Shown here in pieces: positions 1-11,122 of a stretch of DNA of 64,000 nt (the first letter of the stretch is position 1; each line of letters begins with the position of its first letter). The notes under the pieces are model-generated. The model did not search any database and was not told the DNA's origin. It worked only from the letters and a program-made list of their open reading frames with translations. The translations under genes were made by a program, and so were the position numbers. Source of the DNA: Bacillus sp. FJAT-45350. Lineage in GTDB: Bacteria > Bacillota > Bacilli > Bacillales > NISU01. The stretch spans positions 2,860,079-2,924,078 of the forward strand of contig NZ_NISU01000001.1 of the NCBI RefSeq assembly GCF_002335805.1, in the 5' to 3' direction.

Positions 1-174
1 ACCTTCAAATTCTTTACACTTACCTTCTAATTCATCAAGCATTTCAATCATACGATCAATATCTTCAAGTTCAACTACTTCTGGATCAATCGCATCTAAA
101 ACATCGCCTAACATTTTCAAGCGTGTGTTCAAATATTTTATTTGGTCATCTTTATTATGAATTGGCTTACCCAT
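1..174 (-). CDS. Small acidic SE1561-like protein, C-terminus cut by window edge
   Basis: An open frame begins with ATG (minus strand) behind a good AAGGGAG ribosome binding site and stays open for 58 codons to the window edge. The product is a short, charged, probably helical protein (start MGKPIHNKDDQIKYL; later DAIDPEVVELEDIDRMIEML). From memory it resembles the SE1561 family of small uncharacterised Bacillaceae/Staphylococcus proteins, which are about this size, so little should be missing. No function is known to me. It is transcribed away from the neighbouring yfkAB gene. Confidence 0.6.
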   Translation of the reverse strand, partial: MGKPIHNKDDQIKYLNTRLKMLGDVLDAIDPEVVELEDIDRMIEMLDELEGKCKEFEG

Positions 175-459
175 GGTCTTGCTCCCTTCAGTTCATCCTT
201 ATTATTAGTAGTTCAATTCTAACATACCTTTTTTATTTCTTATTTAAAAATGCACACGTTTCTGAAAGAAAGTTCGTTCAATGTCCTCTTACGATTATTA
301 ACGAAATATTGCTCTAATATATCTACAATTTTTTCCTTATTCAAAACCATCCATTCTAACCTTCCATTATTTCCCTTACTATGAATCTCTTTTTCTTATG
401 TTTAAATTACGATATGATTAAGAATAGTACTTCGATTAGACAAAAGGAGTTAACCTATT

Positions 460-1578
460 TTGATTAAGAATAAACAATTACCAATTACCCCTTCTCATGA
501 CCCTTGGGAAGCCTATATGGATATAAATGAATATGGTGAACTTCAGCTTTCCAATATTGAATTTACCACAACAACTCTTTGTAATATGAGGTGTGAGCAT
601 TGCGCAGTTGGTTATACCCTTCAAACGAAGGATCCTGAACCATTGCCTCTAGAGCTATTCATTAAACGCTTAGAAGAAATTCCTCATTTACGTGCATTAA
701 GTATTACAGGGGGCGAGCCTATGTTATCTATGAAATCTATAGACAACTATGTCGTTCCATTATTGAAATATGCACATGAGCGAGGGATACGAACACAGAT
801 TAATTCAAACCTTACAGTAGAACTTGAAAGATACGCGAAGATTACCCCATATTTAGACGTTCTACATATCTCCCATAACTATGGAAGTGTAGATGATTTC
901 TCTGAAATTGGTTTTGCGGTGATGGATAAGAAGCCAACTTTTGAGCAAAGAGCGAAATACTTTGAGAGAATGGTGGAAAACGCGAAAACACTTACAAGTG
1001 AAGGAATCATCATCTCTGCTGAAACGATGTTGAATAAGCGTACCCTTCCACACTTAGAACGTATACATGAACAGATTGTTGAAATGGGTTGTCAACGCCA
1101 TGAGGTGCACCCTATGTACCCTAGTGATTTCGCAAGTCAACTAGAAGTTGCATCCCTGGAAGAGATTCGCTCAGGTATCGATCGTTTATTAAAATGTAGA
1201 AATGAAGATGTTTGGATGCTATTTGGTACACTTCCTTTTTATCCATGCAGTGATAACGAGGAAGATTTACAGCTATTCCAACGTCTATTGGATGCAAAGA
1301 ATGTGACAGTTAGAAACGATCCAGATGGTCGCTCTAGACTAAACGTGAATATTTTTGATGGAGAAATCATCGTGACTGACTTTGGTGATACTCCACCACT
1401 CGGGAACGTTCAAGACACATCACTGATGACAGCTTATAAACGATGGATTGAATCTCCAATCGCTAAAGAATTAAGTTGTCATTGTCCTTCTGTAACTTGC
1501 TTAGGACCAAACATTCTTGTAAAAAATGCGTACTATCCTGAAATCGATTTTAAAAAACGTACATCTAAACTAAAATAA
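460..1578 (+). CDS. yfkAB: Radical SAM protein YfkAB (CxCxxxxC type)
   Basis: Cytoplasmic radical SAM enzyme of 372 residues. The N-terminal CNMRCEHC (Cys41, Cys45, Cys48) is the CxxxCxxC motif that binds the SAM-cleaving [4Fe-4S] cluster, followed by the SAM-binding GGEP (ITGGEP). Near the C-terminus CHCPSVTC (Cys340, Cys342, Cys347) gives the CxCxxxxC signature typical of the YfkAB family and probably holds a second cluster. The start is TTG, chosen because AAAGGAG lies 10 nt upstream. In Bacillus this gene is found fused or split as yfkA/yfkB; here it is one uninterrupted frame. The reaction is unknown. It converges with yfkD on a shared terminator. Confidence 0.88.
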   Translation: MIKNKQLPITPSHDPWEAYMDINEYGELQLSNIEFTTTTLCNMRCEHCAVGYTLQTKDPEPLPLELFIKRLEEIPHLRALSITGGEPMLSMKSIDNYVVPLLKYAHERGIRTQINSNLTVELERYAKITPYLDVLHISHNYGSVDDFSEIGFAVMDKKPTFEQRAKYFERMVENAKTLTSEGIIISAETMLNKRTLPHLERIHEQIVEMGCQRHEVHPMYPSDFASQLEVASLEEIRSGIDRLLKCRNEDVWMLFGTLPFYPCSDNEEDLQLFQRLLDAKNVTVRNDPDGRSRLNVNIFDGEIIVTDFGDTPPLGNVQDTSLMTAYKRWIESPIAKELSCHCPSVTCLGPNILVKNAYYPEIDFKKRTSKLK

Positions 1579-1582
1579 CTGT

Positions 1583-1626
1583 GAGGGTGCCCCAAAAGGT
1601 ATAGTTTCACCTTTTGGGGCACCCTC
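1583..1626. terminator. Bidirectional terminator between yfkAB and yfkD
   Basis: Perfect 18-bp stem (GAGGGTGCCCCAAAAGGT and its complement) with an 8-nt loop and T-rich flank; it sits between two convergent genes and can serve both. Confidence 0.85.
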
Positions 1627-1632
1627 CTTTTA

Positions 1633-2436
1633 CTAGCGAGGCTGGTTAGCAGATAAGAATCTAAATGACATATAATCCTGAACAGGAATCCATGCACCAA
1701 TTCCTTGCTGTGTCACATTCTTAACTTCTAGATGTTGCTTACCACCTTTTATTGTAATATACACTTCTCCGTACGTAACTTTTCCTTTTTCGTTCGCAGC
1801 AGGTACATACCCATATAAGTAGCCTACATTTTTTGGAGCTACATTATATGAGTGGTCTTTTTTCGTTCCATGACCGATGATTGTTTCAAAGCCTAATGGA
1901 AGTCCGGTATTTTCAGCAGCTTTGATCATCATCATCTTTTTTACTGCTTCACTATTAGGAACTTTCGCTGTTAAATCACCAGATACTTTCTTTTGCTGTT
2001 CTTGAGTGTATTTAAGCTTTTGAGCACTATTTCCACCACGATTGTCAATATAGTTTGTATTCACCTTTTGATACTCCCAATTAACATTCGTTTCAGTTGA
2101 ATCATAAGACAGAGGCCATTCGCCTAAATAAATAGATGCTTTAAAACCAAGAGCTAATTTTGAATTGCCGATGCTTGATTCATTAAGCAATCGAATAAGT
2201 TCAGGATTCTCAATTTTCACTTCAGATTCAGATAAAAGCTCCTCAGCTAAATCACTTGGTTTTAAATGCGGCAAGTCTTGGGTTGGGTTATGATACGTAT
2301 TTTCCTTTGAGATATTTAATACATAGTCAGGAATCTTTGATCCCTTTTTCTCTTCTTTAGCATCCTCTTCAGCCAGTGTATGTAATGGCAAAAGAGTCAA
2401 AAACAATGCAAGCATAATAACGGACAACTTCTTCAT
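1633..2436 (-). CDS. yfkD: YfkD-family secreted protein
   Basis: 267-residue protein with a classical signal peptide (positive MKK, hydrophobic core, likely cleavage after Ala22 before EED). The mature part matches the YfkD-like family as I remember it from Bacillus: polar, with no catalytic motif that I can name. It is therefore probably exported to the wall or outer membrane face. The ATG start is preceded by AGGGAGG. In Bacillus genomes yfkD is a neighbour of yfkA/B, which the present context repeats. Function is unknown. Confidence 0.8.
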   Translation of the reverse strand: MKKLSVIMLALFLTLLPLHTLAEEDAKEEKKGSKIPDYVLNISKENTYHNPTQDLPHLKPSDLAEELLSESEVKIENPELIRLLNESSIGNSKLALGFKASIYLGEWPLSYDSTETNVNWEYQKVNTNYIDNRGGNSAQKLKYTQEQQKKVSGDLTAKVPNSEAVKKMMMIKAAENTGLPLGFETIIGHGTKKDHSYNVAPKNVGYLYGYVPAANEKGKVTYGEVYITIKGGKQHLEVKNVTQQGIGAWIPVQDYMSFRFLSANQPR

Positions 2437-2606
2437 GTTAATGCCTCCCTAAGTTCTGATTGTACATAATGTTATAGTTATGAGTAGTTTTTTCGAACTT
2501 TAGGGAAATTATCCGTATGTTTCACTTTCAAGAATGATTCTTTTTTGTTACGGTAATGATTAGTTGAATGAGGAATTAAATTTTGGATTATGAAAGGATG
2601 TAAAGC

Positions 2607-3425
2607 ATGAACAAACAACGAATCTTATTTATAGGAGCAGGAAGAATGGCCGAGGCTATTTTTTCAGGCTTACTTAAAAACAAGACCAATATAGACAATA
2701 TCATAATTTCAAATCAAAGTGACGAGCAACGCCTAATTGACATGAAAGGGAAATACGATGTAGACACTACTAGCGATTGGAAATCAGCAATCAATCATTC
2801 TGATGTTGTTGTGCTAGCTTGCCCACCTTCTGCACATGAAAGTGTTTTAAATGAAATGAAGTCTCTTGTGACTAATCAATTTATCATTACGGTAGCGGCA
2901 GGAATGGGTACAGAACGTCTAGAAGCTGCATTACCTGATGGAACCCCAGTTGCATGGGTCATGCCAAATACATCAGCTGAAATAGGAGAATCTATGTCTA
3001 TCTATACTTATGGTCAACATGCTACAAACGAACACCGACAAATTCTCGAAATGATTCTTTCTTCTATTGGTACATATGAAGAGTGTAAAGAAGAGCAAGT
3101 CCATCTTTTAACAGCTATTACAGGTAGTGCACCGGCGTTTTTATATTCATTCTGTGAAGCGTTAGAAGCTGTGGCAGTTGAATACGGTATGACTGAAGAA
3201 AAGGCAAGAACACTAGTCTCGCAAATGGTATATGGTAGTGGCTCAATGCTAAAGAATGGTGGTAATCCATCAGTACTTCGTGAACAAGTCACTTCACCTG
3301 GTGGAGCAACTGCTGCTGGACTAGAGCAACTTAAAAATGGCAACTTTAATCAGCTGATAGTTGAAGCTGTTAAAGCAACAAATGCCCGTGCAAAGGAATT
3401 AGGAAAGGGAAGTTCAGAAGGTTAA
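2607..3425 (+). CDS. proC: Pyrroline-5-carboxylate reductase
   Basis: Catalyses the last step of proline synthesis, NAD(P)H-dependent reduction of 1-pyrroline-5-carboxylate to L-proline in the cytosol. The 272-residue length is normal. An N-terminal Rossmann motif (IGAGRMAEAI, residues 9-18) binds the dinucleotide, and the C-terminal P5CR signature (TSPGGATAAGLEQL) forms the dimer and substrate site. The stop codon is inside the terminator stem. Bacilli often carry several proC paralogues (proG, proH, proI), so which physiological role this copy has (anabolic or osmotic) cannot be told; no pro genes adjoin it. Confidence 0.92.
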   Translation: MNKQRILFIGAGRMAEAIFSGLLKNKTNIDNIIISNQSDEQRLIDMKGKYDVDTTSDWKSAINHSDVVVLACPPSAHESVLNEMKSLVTNQFIITVAAGMGTERLEAALPDGTPVAWVMPNTSAEIGESMSIYTYGQHATNEHRQILEMILSSIGTYEECKEEQVHLLTAITGSAPAFLYSFCEALEAVAVEYGMTEEKARTLVSQMVYGSGSMLKNGGNPSVLREQVTSPGGATAAGLEQLKNGNFNQLIVEAVKATNARAKELGKGSSEG

Positions 3426-3447
3426 TCAACCTTTTGAACTTCCCTTT
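3404..3447. terminator. Bidirectional terminator after proC
   Basis: A 20-bp stem (AAAGGGAAGTTCAGAAGGTT with its complement, one G-T pair) and 4-nt loop; it overlaps the proC stop codon and ends 1 nt before the convergent membrane gene. Confidence 0.8.
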
Positions 3448-3448
3448 A

Positions 3449-4069
3449 TCATTTGATCGTTATTACCTTACCTTCCACAAGATGTTCTATCTTTGGAAAG
3501 AAGAATTGAATTAATGGTCCAATGAGCAATGTAACTATGATCGTACCTATCCCAATCGGCCCTCCTACAAAGAAAGCTAAGACAAGGGCAACAAGTTCAG
3601 CCGTTGTTTTTGCGACCATTAATTTGAAACCAAAAAGCTTTTGAAGCGTAAACATAAACCCGTCAATTGGAATAACAGCAAATTTCCCTTGAAGATATGT
3701 CGCAATTCCAAGTCCCATTGTAACGACACCAATAAGTAAAATCGCTAGCTGAATCGCAAAACCCTCAAATCCAACATCTCGAAAAACAAACAAAAGCCAA
3801 AAATCAATGAAATAACCTAATAGAACAACTGTAATGATAGCCAAAAAGTCCGGCCTTGCTTTTTGTAGTATCGCATTGACAATAATAAGTATGATACCAA
3901 CCAGGATAACCCAATTACCGACTGTCAACCCAGTAATACTAGCTAAACCAACACTTAGCGCATCCCAAGCACCTGTACCGAGCTGAGAAACGATTGTGAG
4001 TGTTATTCCTATAGCGAGAATAAATAAACCTAAAAGGTAACTTATTCCCCTTCTTATTTTAAGTTCCAT
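3449..4069 (-). CDS. YczE/YyaS/YitT-type integral membrane protein
   Basis: 206 residues with about five hydrophobic segments and the family-like N-terminal block (GLFILAIGITLTIVSQLGTG followed by AWDAL), which I associate with YczE-type proteins. B. subtilis YczE is reported to help surfactin/bacillaene-type synthesis, but most family members have no assigned role, so transfer of that function would be speculation. It sits alone, converging on proC, with an AAGGAG-type site before ATG. Confidence 0.7.
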   Translation of the reverse strand: MELKIRRGISYLLGLFILAIGITLTIVSQLGTGAWDALSVGLASITGLTVGNWVILVGIILIIVNAILQKARPDFLAIITVVLLGYFIDFWLLFVFRDVGFEGFAIQLAILLIGVVTMGLGIATYLQGKFAVIPIDGFMFTLQKLFGFKLMVAKTTAELVALVLAFFVGGPIGIGTIIVTLLIGPLIQFFFPKIEHLVEGKVITIK

Positions 4070-4242
4070 TTATTAATAACTCCTTTAGCATAAACCATTT
4101 CTAAAAAAGGACAATCTCATTATATTATGGTGTAATTCTTTATAGAACATGTAAAAACATATTACTTTCCAAATCATTTTGAATATTTTTCTAATAAATT
4201 TGGAAATGTAAGACTTGAGAGAATGATAAGGAGGGATATGAT

Positions 4243-4851
4243 TTGGACCTACACTTTATTTGGAAGGCAATTTTAATTGTGTTTGTTGGTATCACAATTT
4301 TGCGAATTGGAGGTAGGAAGTCAATTTCTCAATTAACTGTCTCTCAAACAGTTATCATGATTTCAATCGGGAATTTAATGATTCAGCCTGTTAGTAATCG
4401 GAATATATGGGTCACTTTTTTAATAGGCTTATTACTTGTACTTACACTAATATTTATTGAGTTTCTTCAATTAAAGTTTGATAAAGTTGAGAACTTTATG
4501 ACCGGTAAATCAAATATTGTTATTGAAAATGGAAAAATAAACGTTGAAAATTTAAAAAAGATGAGACTAACAGTTGATCAACTGGAAGTACGTCTTCGTC
4601 AAGAGAATGTGCAGAGCATTCTCCATGTGAAATGGGCTACTATTGAACCTAGTGGACAGCTAGGGCTCATTTTATCAGAACCACAACAACCTGCTACTAA
4701 ACAAGACATCCAAACACTAATTAATTATGTCCATATGAAAATTCCAGCTGGTGCCAAGCCTCCATCGATCGTCCAGCCCTCACAAGAAGATTTATTTATC
4801 GAAGTCCAACAGAAAAAAGACGCAAAACCTCATAAGGAATTTCTAGAATAA
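4243..4851 (+). CDS. DUF421 / YetF-domain membrane protein
   Basis: 202 residues: three N-terminal membrane segments (about residues 5-80, containing RIGGRKSISQLTVSQTV, the conserved DUF421 start) and a soluble C-terminal YetF domain with alternating strands. Starts at TTG; AAGGAGG lies 7 nt upstream, while the nearby ATG is out of frame. YetF-type proteins of Bacillus are numerous and some belong to spore or sporulation regulons; the molecular role is unknown. Followed by its own terminator. Confidence 0.82.
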   Translation: MDLHFIWKAILIVFVGITILRIGGRKSISQLTVSQTVIMISIGNLMIQPVSNRNIWVTFLIGLLLVLTLIFIEFLQLKFDKVENFMTGKSNIVIENGKINVENLKKMRLTVDQLEVRLRQENVQSILHVKWATIEPSGQLGLILSEPQQPATKQDIQTLINYVHMKIPAGAKPPSIVQPSQEDLFIEVQQKKDAKPHKEFLE

Positions 4852-4856
4852 AAAAG

Positions 4857-4894
4857 TGTGTTTGAAAATGGAACGAACCTCTTTTTAAACACAC
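4857..4894 (+). terminator. Terminator after the DUF421 gene
   Basis: 13-bp stem GTGTGTTTGAAAA with its complement (one G-T pair), 12-nt loop. Confidence 0.7.
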
Positions 4895-5040
4895 TCCTTC
4901 TCATTTTTTCAATAATCTGCTTCTTGTCCCAATTACCATAAATATAATATAAAGCTAGTATTCCAGCTGATATAGCCATCATTGACAAGCCAGATGGAAG
5001 ACCTAATTTAATAGTGCCCTTAGCTACTTCTTATTAAACA

Positions 5041-5068
5041 ACAAAAAAACTGCTACAATAAGCAGTTT
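5041..5068 (-). terminator. Terminator of the rRNA-tRNA operon
   Basis: On the minus strand an AAACTGCT/AGCAGTTT stem with 6-nt loop is followed by a run of T residues; it lies 25 nt past the last tRNA of the cluster. Confidence 0.85.
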
Positions 5069-5093
5069 ACATTATGTATCATAATTAGTTATA

Positions 5094-5178
5094 TGGTGCG
5101 GGTGAAGGGACTTGAACCCCCACGTCATAAGACACTAGATCCTAAGTCTAGCGCGTCTGCCAATTCCGCCACACCCGC
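5094..5178 (-). tRNA. tRNA-Leu (TAG)
   Basis: Class II tRNA with long variable arm, anticodon TAG in loop CTTAGGA, acceptor GCGGGTG paired with CACCCGC, encoded CCA. Last gene of the 20-tRNA cluster. Confidence 0.97.
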
Positions 5179-5185
5179 ATTGAAA

Positions 5186-5261
5186 TGGTGAGCCATGAAG
5201 GATTCGAACCTTCGACCCTCTGATTAAAAGTCAGATGCTCTACCAACTGAGCTAATGGCTC
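5186..5261 (-). tRNA. tRNA-Lys (TTT)
   Basis: 76 nt including encoded CCA, anticodon TTT, normal cloverleaf. Its first 17 nt plus 5 nt upstream are duplicated at 5406-5427 on the 5' side, with a 139-nt element between the two copies. Confidence 0.97.
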
Positions 5262-5427
5262 TTGAAGTTTAAACTGTAAGTAGTTCATGATGTTTACGGA
5301 CGATGTTTCGCTCCGCAGCTTTTCTGTCTCTTCCTCTACTAGAGAAATGCTTCTATGTTTATCCGTCGAGACAACTCGTAAAATATTCTGAGAGGATTTG
5401 CTCGTAACTGAGCTAATGGCTCTTGAA
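5262..5427 (-). repeat. tRNA-Lys 5'-end duplication plus spacer element (copy A)
   Basis: In transcript order: a second copy of the tRNA-Lys 5' end (22 of 22 nt identical, 5406-5427), then a spacer element, then the complete gene. The element carries block 1 CTGTCTCTTCCTCT (other copies CTGTTTCTTCCTCT) and block 2 CGTCGAGACAACTCGTA (others CGTCGAAACAACTCGTA), written on the plus strand. This is the longest of four related copies and the most diverged. Confidence 0.85.
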
Positions 5428-5438
5428 TCTAAAAAGAA

Positions 5439-5511
<73 letters not shown>

Positions 5512-5517
5512 GTACTA

Positions 5518-5593
5518 TGGTGGAGGATGACGGGATCGAACCGCCGACCCCCTGCTTGTAAGGCAGGTGCTCTCCCAGCTGAGCTAATCCTCC
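5518..5593 (-). tRNA. tRNA-Val (TAC)
   Basis: Anticodon TAC, acceptor GGAGGAT/ATCCTCC, encoded CCA. The first 17 nt recur exactly at 5706-5722. Confidence 0.97.
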
Positions 5594-5722
5594 GAAGTAT
5601 TGATGAAGTGAATCAGAGTAGATCCCTGTTTCTTTCTCTTCTAGTTTAACCAAGTTGTCTATGCGTCGAAACAACTCGTAAGATATTCCATGAAGTATTG
5701 CTCGTAGCTGAGCTAATCCTCC
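5594..5722 (-). repeat. tRNA-Val 5'-end duplication plus 112-bp element (copy B)
   Basis: A perfect 17-nt copy of the tRNA-Val 5' end (5706-5722) is separated from the real gene by exactly 112 bp holding both conserved blocks CTGTTTCTTTCTCT and CGTCGAAACAACTCGTA and the conserved end TTGCTCGTAG (plus-strand reading). The element has the same length as copy D. Confidence 0.88.
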
Positions 5723-5729
5723 ATATTTA

Positions 5730-5804
5730 TGGTGACCCGTACGGGATTCGAACCCGTGTTACCGCCGTGAAAGGGCGGTGTCTTAACCGCTTGACCAACG
5801 GGCC
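5730..5804 (-). tRNA. tRNA-Glu (TTC)
   Basis: Anticodon TTC, acceptor GGCCCGT/ACGGGTC with a G-T pair, encoded CCA. Confidence 0.97.
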
Positions 5805-5809
5805 ATAAA

Positions 5810-5884
5810 TGGCTCCACAGGTAGGACTCGAACCTACGACCGATCGGTTAACAGCCGATTGCTCTACCACTGAGCTACTGTGGA
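5810..5884 (-). tRNA. tRNA-Asn (GTT)
   Basis: Anticodon GTT, acceptor TCCACAG/CTGTGGA, discriminator G, encoded CCA. Confidence 0.97.
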
Positions 5885-5919
5885 ATACTAATACTTGTCC
5901 TATTTACTACCTGAATAAA

Positions 5920-5996
<77 letters not shown>

Positions 5997-6005
5997 ATTT
6001 TAAAA

Positions 6006-6082
6006 TGGTGCGCCCTGAGAGATTCGAACTCCCGACCTCTTGATTCGTAGTCAAGCACTCTATCCAGCTGAGCTAAGGGCGC
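6006..6082 (-). tRNA. tRNA-Arg (ACG)
   Basis: Anticodon ACG (A34 is expected to be edited to inosine by TadA), acceptor GCGCCCT/AGGGCGC, encoded CCA. Confidence 0.97.
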
Positions 6083-6117
6083 AAATGATATTATAGCTTA
6101 CTTAATGAAGTAAATCA

Positions 6118-6142
6118 TGCTCCTGCGATTACTCGTCGCAAG
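6118..6142 (-). repeat. Short spacer hairpin repeat (copy E)
   Basis: Minus strand carries TTGCGACGAGTAATCGCAGG followed by AGCA; TGCGA and TCGCA form a small hairpin. Lies between tRNA-Arg and tRNA-Leu(TAA). Similar flanks (GAAGTAAA on both sides) extend the resemblance to about 50 bp with the copy in the 23S-5S spacer. Confidence 0.75.
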
Positions 6143-6176
6143 CTAGCAACGAAGTAAACCAAGAGTAATAAGCTTT

Positions 6177-6265
6177 TGGTGCCGAGGGCCGGACTTGAAC
6201 CGGCACGATAGTCACCTACCGCAGGATTTTAAGTCCTGTGTGTCTGCCAATTCCACCACCCCGGC
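6177..6265 (-). tRNA. tRNA-Leu (TAA)
   Basis: Class II tRNA, anticodon TAA, acceptor GCCGGGG/CCTCGGC, encoded CCA. Confidence 0.97.
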
Positions 6266-6287
6266 AGGCAGTATAAAAGATAATGCT

Positions 6288-6361
6288 TGGAGGCGGCACC
6301 CGGATTTGAACCGGGGATAAGGGTTTTGCAGACCCGTGCCTTACCACTTGGCTATGCCGCC
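6288..6361 (-). tRNA. tRNA-Cys (GCA)
   Basis: Anticodon GCA, acceptor GGCGGCA/TGCCGCC, discriminator T, encoded CCA. Confidence 0.97.
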
Positions 6362-6387
6362 AAGAACTACATTATACTTTGTTTCTC

Positions 6388-6462
6388 TGGAGCGGAAGAC
6401 GAGATTCGAACTCGCGACCCCCACCTTGGCAAGGTGGTGTTCTACCACTGAACTACTTCCGC
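6388..6462 (-). tRNA. tRNA-Gly (GCC)
   Basis: Anticodon GCC, acceptor GCGGAAG/CTTCCGC, discriminator T, encoded CCA. Confidence 0.97.
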
Positions 6463-6469
6463 TTATAAA

Positions 6470-6544
6470 TGGCTGGGCTAGCTGGATTCGAACCAGCGCA
6501 TGACGGAGTCAAAGTCCGTTGCCTTACCGCTTGGCTATAGCCCA
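6470..6544 (-). tRNA. tRNA-Gln (TTG)
   Basis: Anticodon TTG, acceptor TGGGCTA/TAGCCCA, discriminator G, encoded CCA. In Bacillaceae it is charged through Glu-tRNA(Gln) and GatCAB, whose genes are at the other end of this window. Confidence 0.97.
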
Positions 6545-6560
6545 ATACTAGTTATTTAAA

Positions 6561-6637
6561 TGGGGCGACTGATGGGAATCGAACCCACGAATGCCGGAGC
6601 CACAATCCGGTGCGTTAACCACTTCGCCACAACCGCC
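6561..6637 (-). tRNA. tRNA-His (GTG)
   Basis: Anticodon GTG; the extra 5' G(-1) that identifies tRNA-His faces discriminator C73; encoded CCA. Confidence 0.96.
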
Positions 6638-6654
6638 ATAATTACATATATTAT

Positions 6655-6728
6655 TGGCAGGGGCAGTAGGAATCGAACCCACACCGGAGGTTTTGGAGAC
6701 CTCTGTTCTACCGTTAAACTATGCCCCT
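6655..6728 (-). tRNA. tRNA-Trp (CCA)
   Basis: Anticodon CCA, acceptor AGGGGCA/TGCCCCT, discriminator G, encoded CCA end. Confidence 0.97.
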
Positions 6729-6739
6729 ATTGAGTTAAA

Positions 6740-6823
6740 TGGTGGAGGGGGACGGATTCGAACCGCCGAACCCTAAGGAGCGGATTTACAGTCCGCCGCG
6801 TTTAGCCACTTCGCTACCCCTCC
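6740..6823 (-). tRNA. tRNA-Tyr (GTA)
   Basis: Class II tRNA with long variable arm, anticodon GTA, acceptor GGAGGGG/CCCCTCC, encoded CCA. Confidence 0.96.
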
Positions 6824-6846
6824 ATCATAAAAAAAGACAGAAAAAA

Positions 6847-6922
6847 TGGTGGCTCAGGACGGAATCGAACCGCCGACACATGGATTTTCAGTCCATTGCT
6901 CTACCGACTGAGCTACTGAGCC
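6847..6922 (-). tRNA. tRNA-Phe (GAA)
   Basis: Anticodon GAA, acceptor GGCTCAG/CTGAGCC, encoded CCA. Confidence 0.97.
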
Positions 6923-6944
6923 ATATCTGTATTAAAGAATTAAA

Positions 6945-7021
6945 TGGCGGTCCGGACGGGACTCGAACCCGCGACCTCCTGCGTGACAGGCAGGCATTCT
7001 AACCAACTGAACTACCGGACC
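6945..7021 (-). tRNA. tRNA-Asp (GTC)
   Basis: Anticodon GTC, acceptor GGTCCGG/CCGGACC, discriminator G, encoded CCA. Confidence 0.97.
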
Positions 7022-7053
7022 AGATAAATTTTAGTGAAATCGACGATGTAGGA

Positions 7054-7080
7054 TTTGCTCCTGCGGTTACTCGTCGCAAA
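7054..7080 (-). repeat. Short spacer hairpin repeat (copy F)
   Basis: Minus strand reads TTGCGACGAGTAACCGCAGG then AGCAAA, in the 96-bp spacer between tRNA-fMet and tRNA-Asp. It shares the ATTTGCTC end with the longer tRNA-duplication elements. Confidence 0.75.
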
Positions 7081-7117
7081 AAACTACAATGATGCTTAAT
7101 CAGGAAGCTTACGTTTT

Positions 7118-7194
<77 letters not shown>

Positions 7195-7334
7195 TCGATA
7201 TTATAGAGTACGGATGATGTAAATATCCGTAGCATTAACTGTTTCTTCCTCTACAAGCTAACTCATAGAAATTAATGCGTCGAAACAACTCATAGATATT
7301 TCATAGAAGTATCGTTCGTTGCTCCATCCCGCGT
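7195..7334 (-). repeat. tRNA-fMet 5'-end duplication plus element (copy C)
   Basis: The 5' segment of tRNA-fMet recurs at 7320-7334 with 14 of 15 matches (one T for C on the plus strand), separated from the gene by about 125 bp containing CTGTTTCTTCCTCT and CGTCGAAACAACTCATAG. The mismatch indicates drift after the duplication arose. Confidence 0.82.
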
Positions 7335-7357
7335 TAATAATAATTAAAAGATAAATG

Positions 7358-7450
7358 TGGCGGAGGAAGAGGGATTCGAACCCCCGCGCGGTTTAACCCG
7401 CCTGTCGGTTTTCAAGACCGATCCCTTCAGCCGGACTTGGGTATTCCTCC
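7358..7450 (-). tRNA. tRNA-Ser (TGA)
   Basis: Class II tRNA with long variable arm, anticodon TGA, acceptor GGAGGAA/TTCCTCC, discriminator G, encoded CCA. Confidence 0.97.
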
Positions 7451-7480
7451 GCATTGTTAGATTGTACTAACGTATATAAT

Positions 7481-7556
7481 TGGTGGAGCCTAGCGGGATC
7501 GAACCGCTGACCTCCTGCGTGCAAGGCAGGCGCTCTCCCAGCTGAGCTAAGGCCCC
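7481..7556 (-). tRNA. tRNA-Ala (TGC)
   Basis: First tRNA after 5S. Anticodon TGC, encoded CCA. Its first 17 nt are duplicated exactly at 7669-7685. Confidence 0.97.
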
Positions 7557-7685
7557 GATGTATTATTGATGATTAACCTTTGTAGACCCTGTTTCTTCCT
7601 CTGCAAGCAAGGCTTCGAAATTAATCCGTCGAAACAACTCGTAGCTTTACAGAAGAAGATTTGCTCGTAGCTGAGCTAAGGCCCC
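7557..7685 (-). repeat. tRNA-Ala 5'-end duplication plus 112-bp element (copy D)
   Basis: Between 5S and tRNA-Ala: a perfect 17-nt copy of the tRNA 5' end (7669-7685), then exactly 112 bp with CTGTTTCTTCCTCT and CGTCGAAACAACTCGTAG and the TTTGCTCGTAG end, then the full tRNA gene. Confidence 0.88.
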
Positions 7686-7695
7686 AAAATATAAA

Positions 7696-7810
<115 letters not shown>

Positions 7811-7841
7811 TCAACCACTCTGTGATACTTCCTCGCAAGAC

Positions 7842-7865
7842 TTGCGACGAGTAACCGCAGGAGCA
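7842..7865 (+). repeat. Short spacer hairpin repeat (copy G) in the 23S-5S spacer
   Basis: Same 24-nt core as copies E and F (TGCGACGAGTAACCGCA then GGAGCA) but in opposite orientation to them. The whole 85-nt stretch 7809-7893 is replaced by 8 nt in the other rRNA operon. Confidence 0.8.
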
Positions 7866-7965
7866 GATTTCTTCGCTGAAATTGCTTTCAGCTGAGAGTT
7901 GTTCTCTCAAAACTAGATAGTGTTATATATGCAGGTCGTCGAATTCATTTCAACCTTAGAAAATT

Positions 7966-10903
<2,938 letters not shown>

Positions 10904-10913
10904 ATGACAAAAC

Positions 10914-10950
10914 ATAATTGCTAATTGCAAATTACGAATTGCTAATTAAA
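10914..10950. repeat. Heptamer-type repeat in the 16S-23S spacer
   Basis: Reads as consecutive 7-mers AATTGCT, AATTGCA, AATTACG, AATTGCT, AATTA. Related to the long AATTGCT array upstream of camS. The same sequence is in the second operon. Confidence 0.65.
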
Positions 10951-11122
10951 ACCTTAAAGGTTCGTCAGAGTGTAATCGCTAAGGCGATTACACTTAAATG
11001 AATTCTTGACTTCTCAAGTAAAACTCAATCGATAAACGATCAAATTATACTAGTTGCATATATAAATCACTATCTAGTTTTCAAAGAACAAGGCTACTAC
11101 ATTGAGTAGCTTCTTTGCTGCC

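Noticed and set aside
4900-5040. Minus-strand open stretch reading like part of a small membrane protein (KLGLPSGLSMMAISAGILAL)
   Set aside because: It has two stop codons just upstream, no start codon with RBS and runs into a terminator; at most a short gene remnant.
10970-10993. Perfect palindrome GTGTAATCGC...GCGATTACAC in the 16S-23S spacer as a mobile-element end
   Set aside because: It is in both operons and is more simply an rRNA-precursor processing hairpin.
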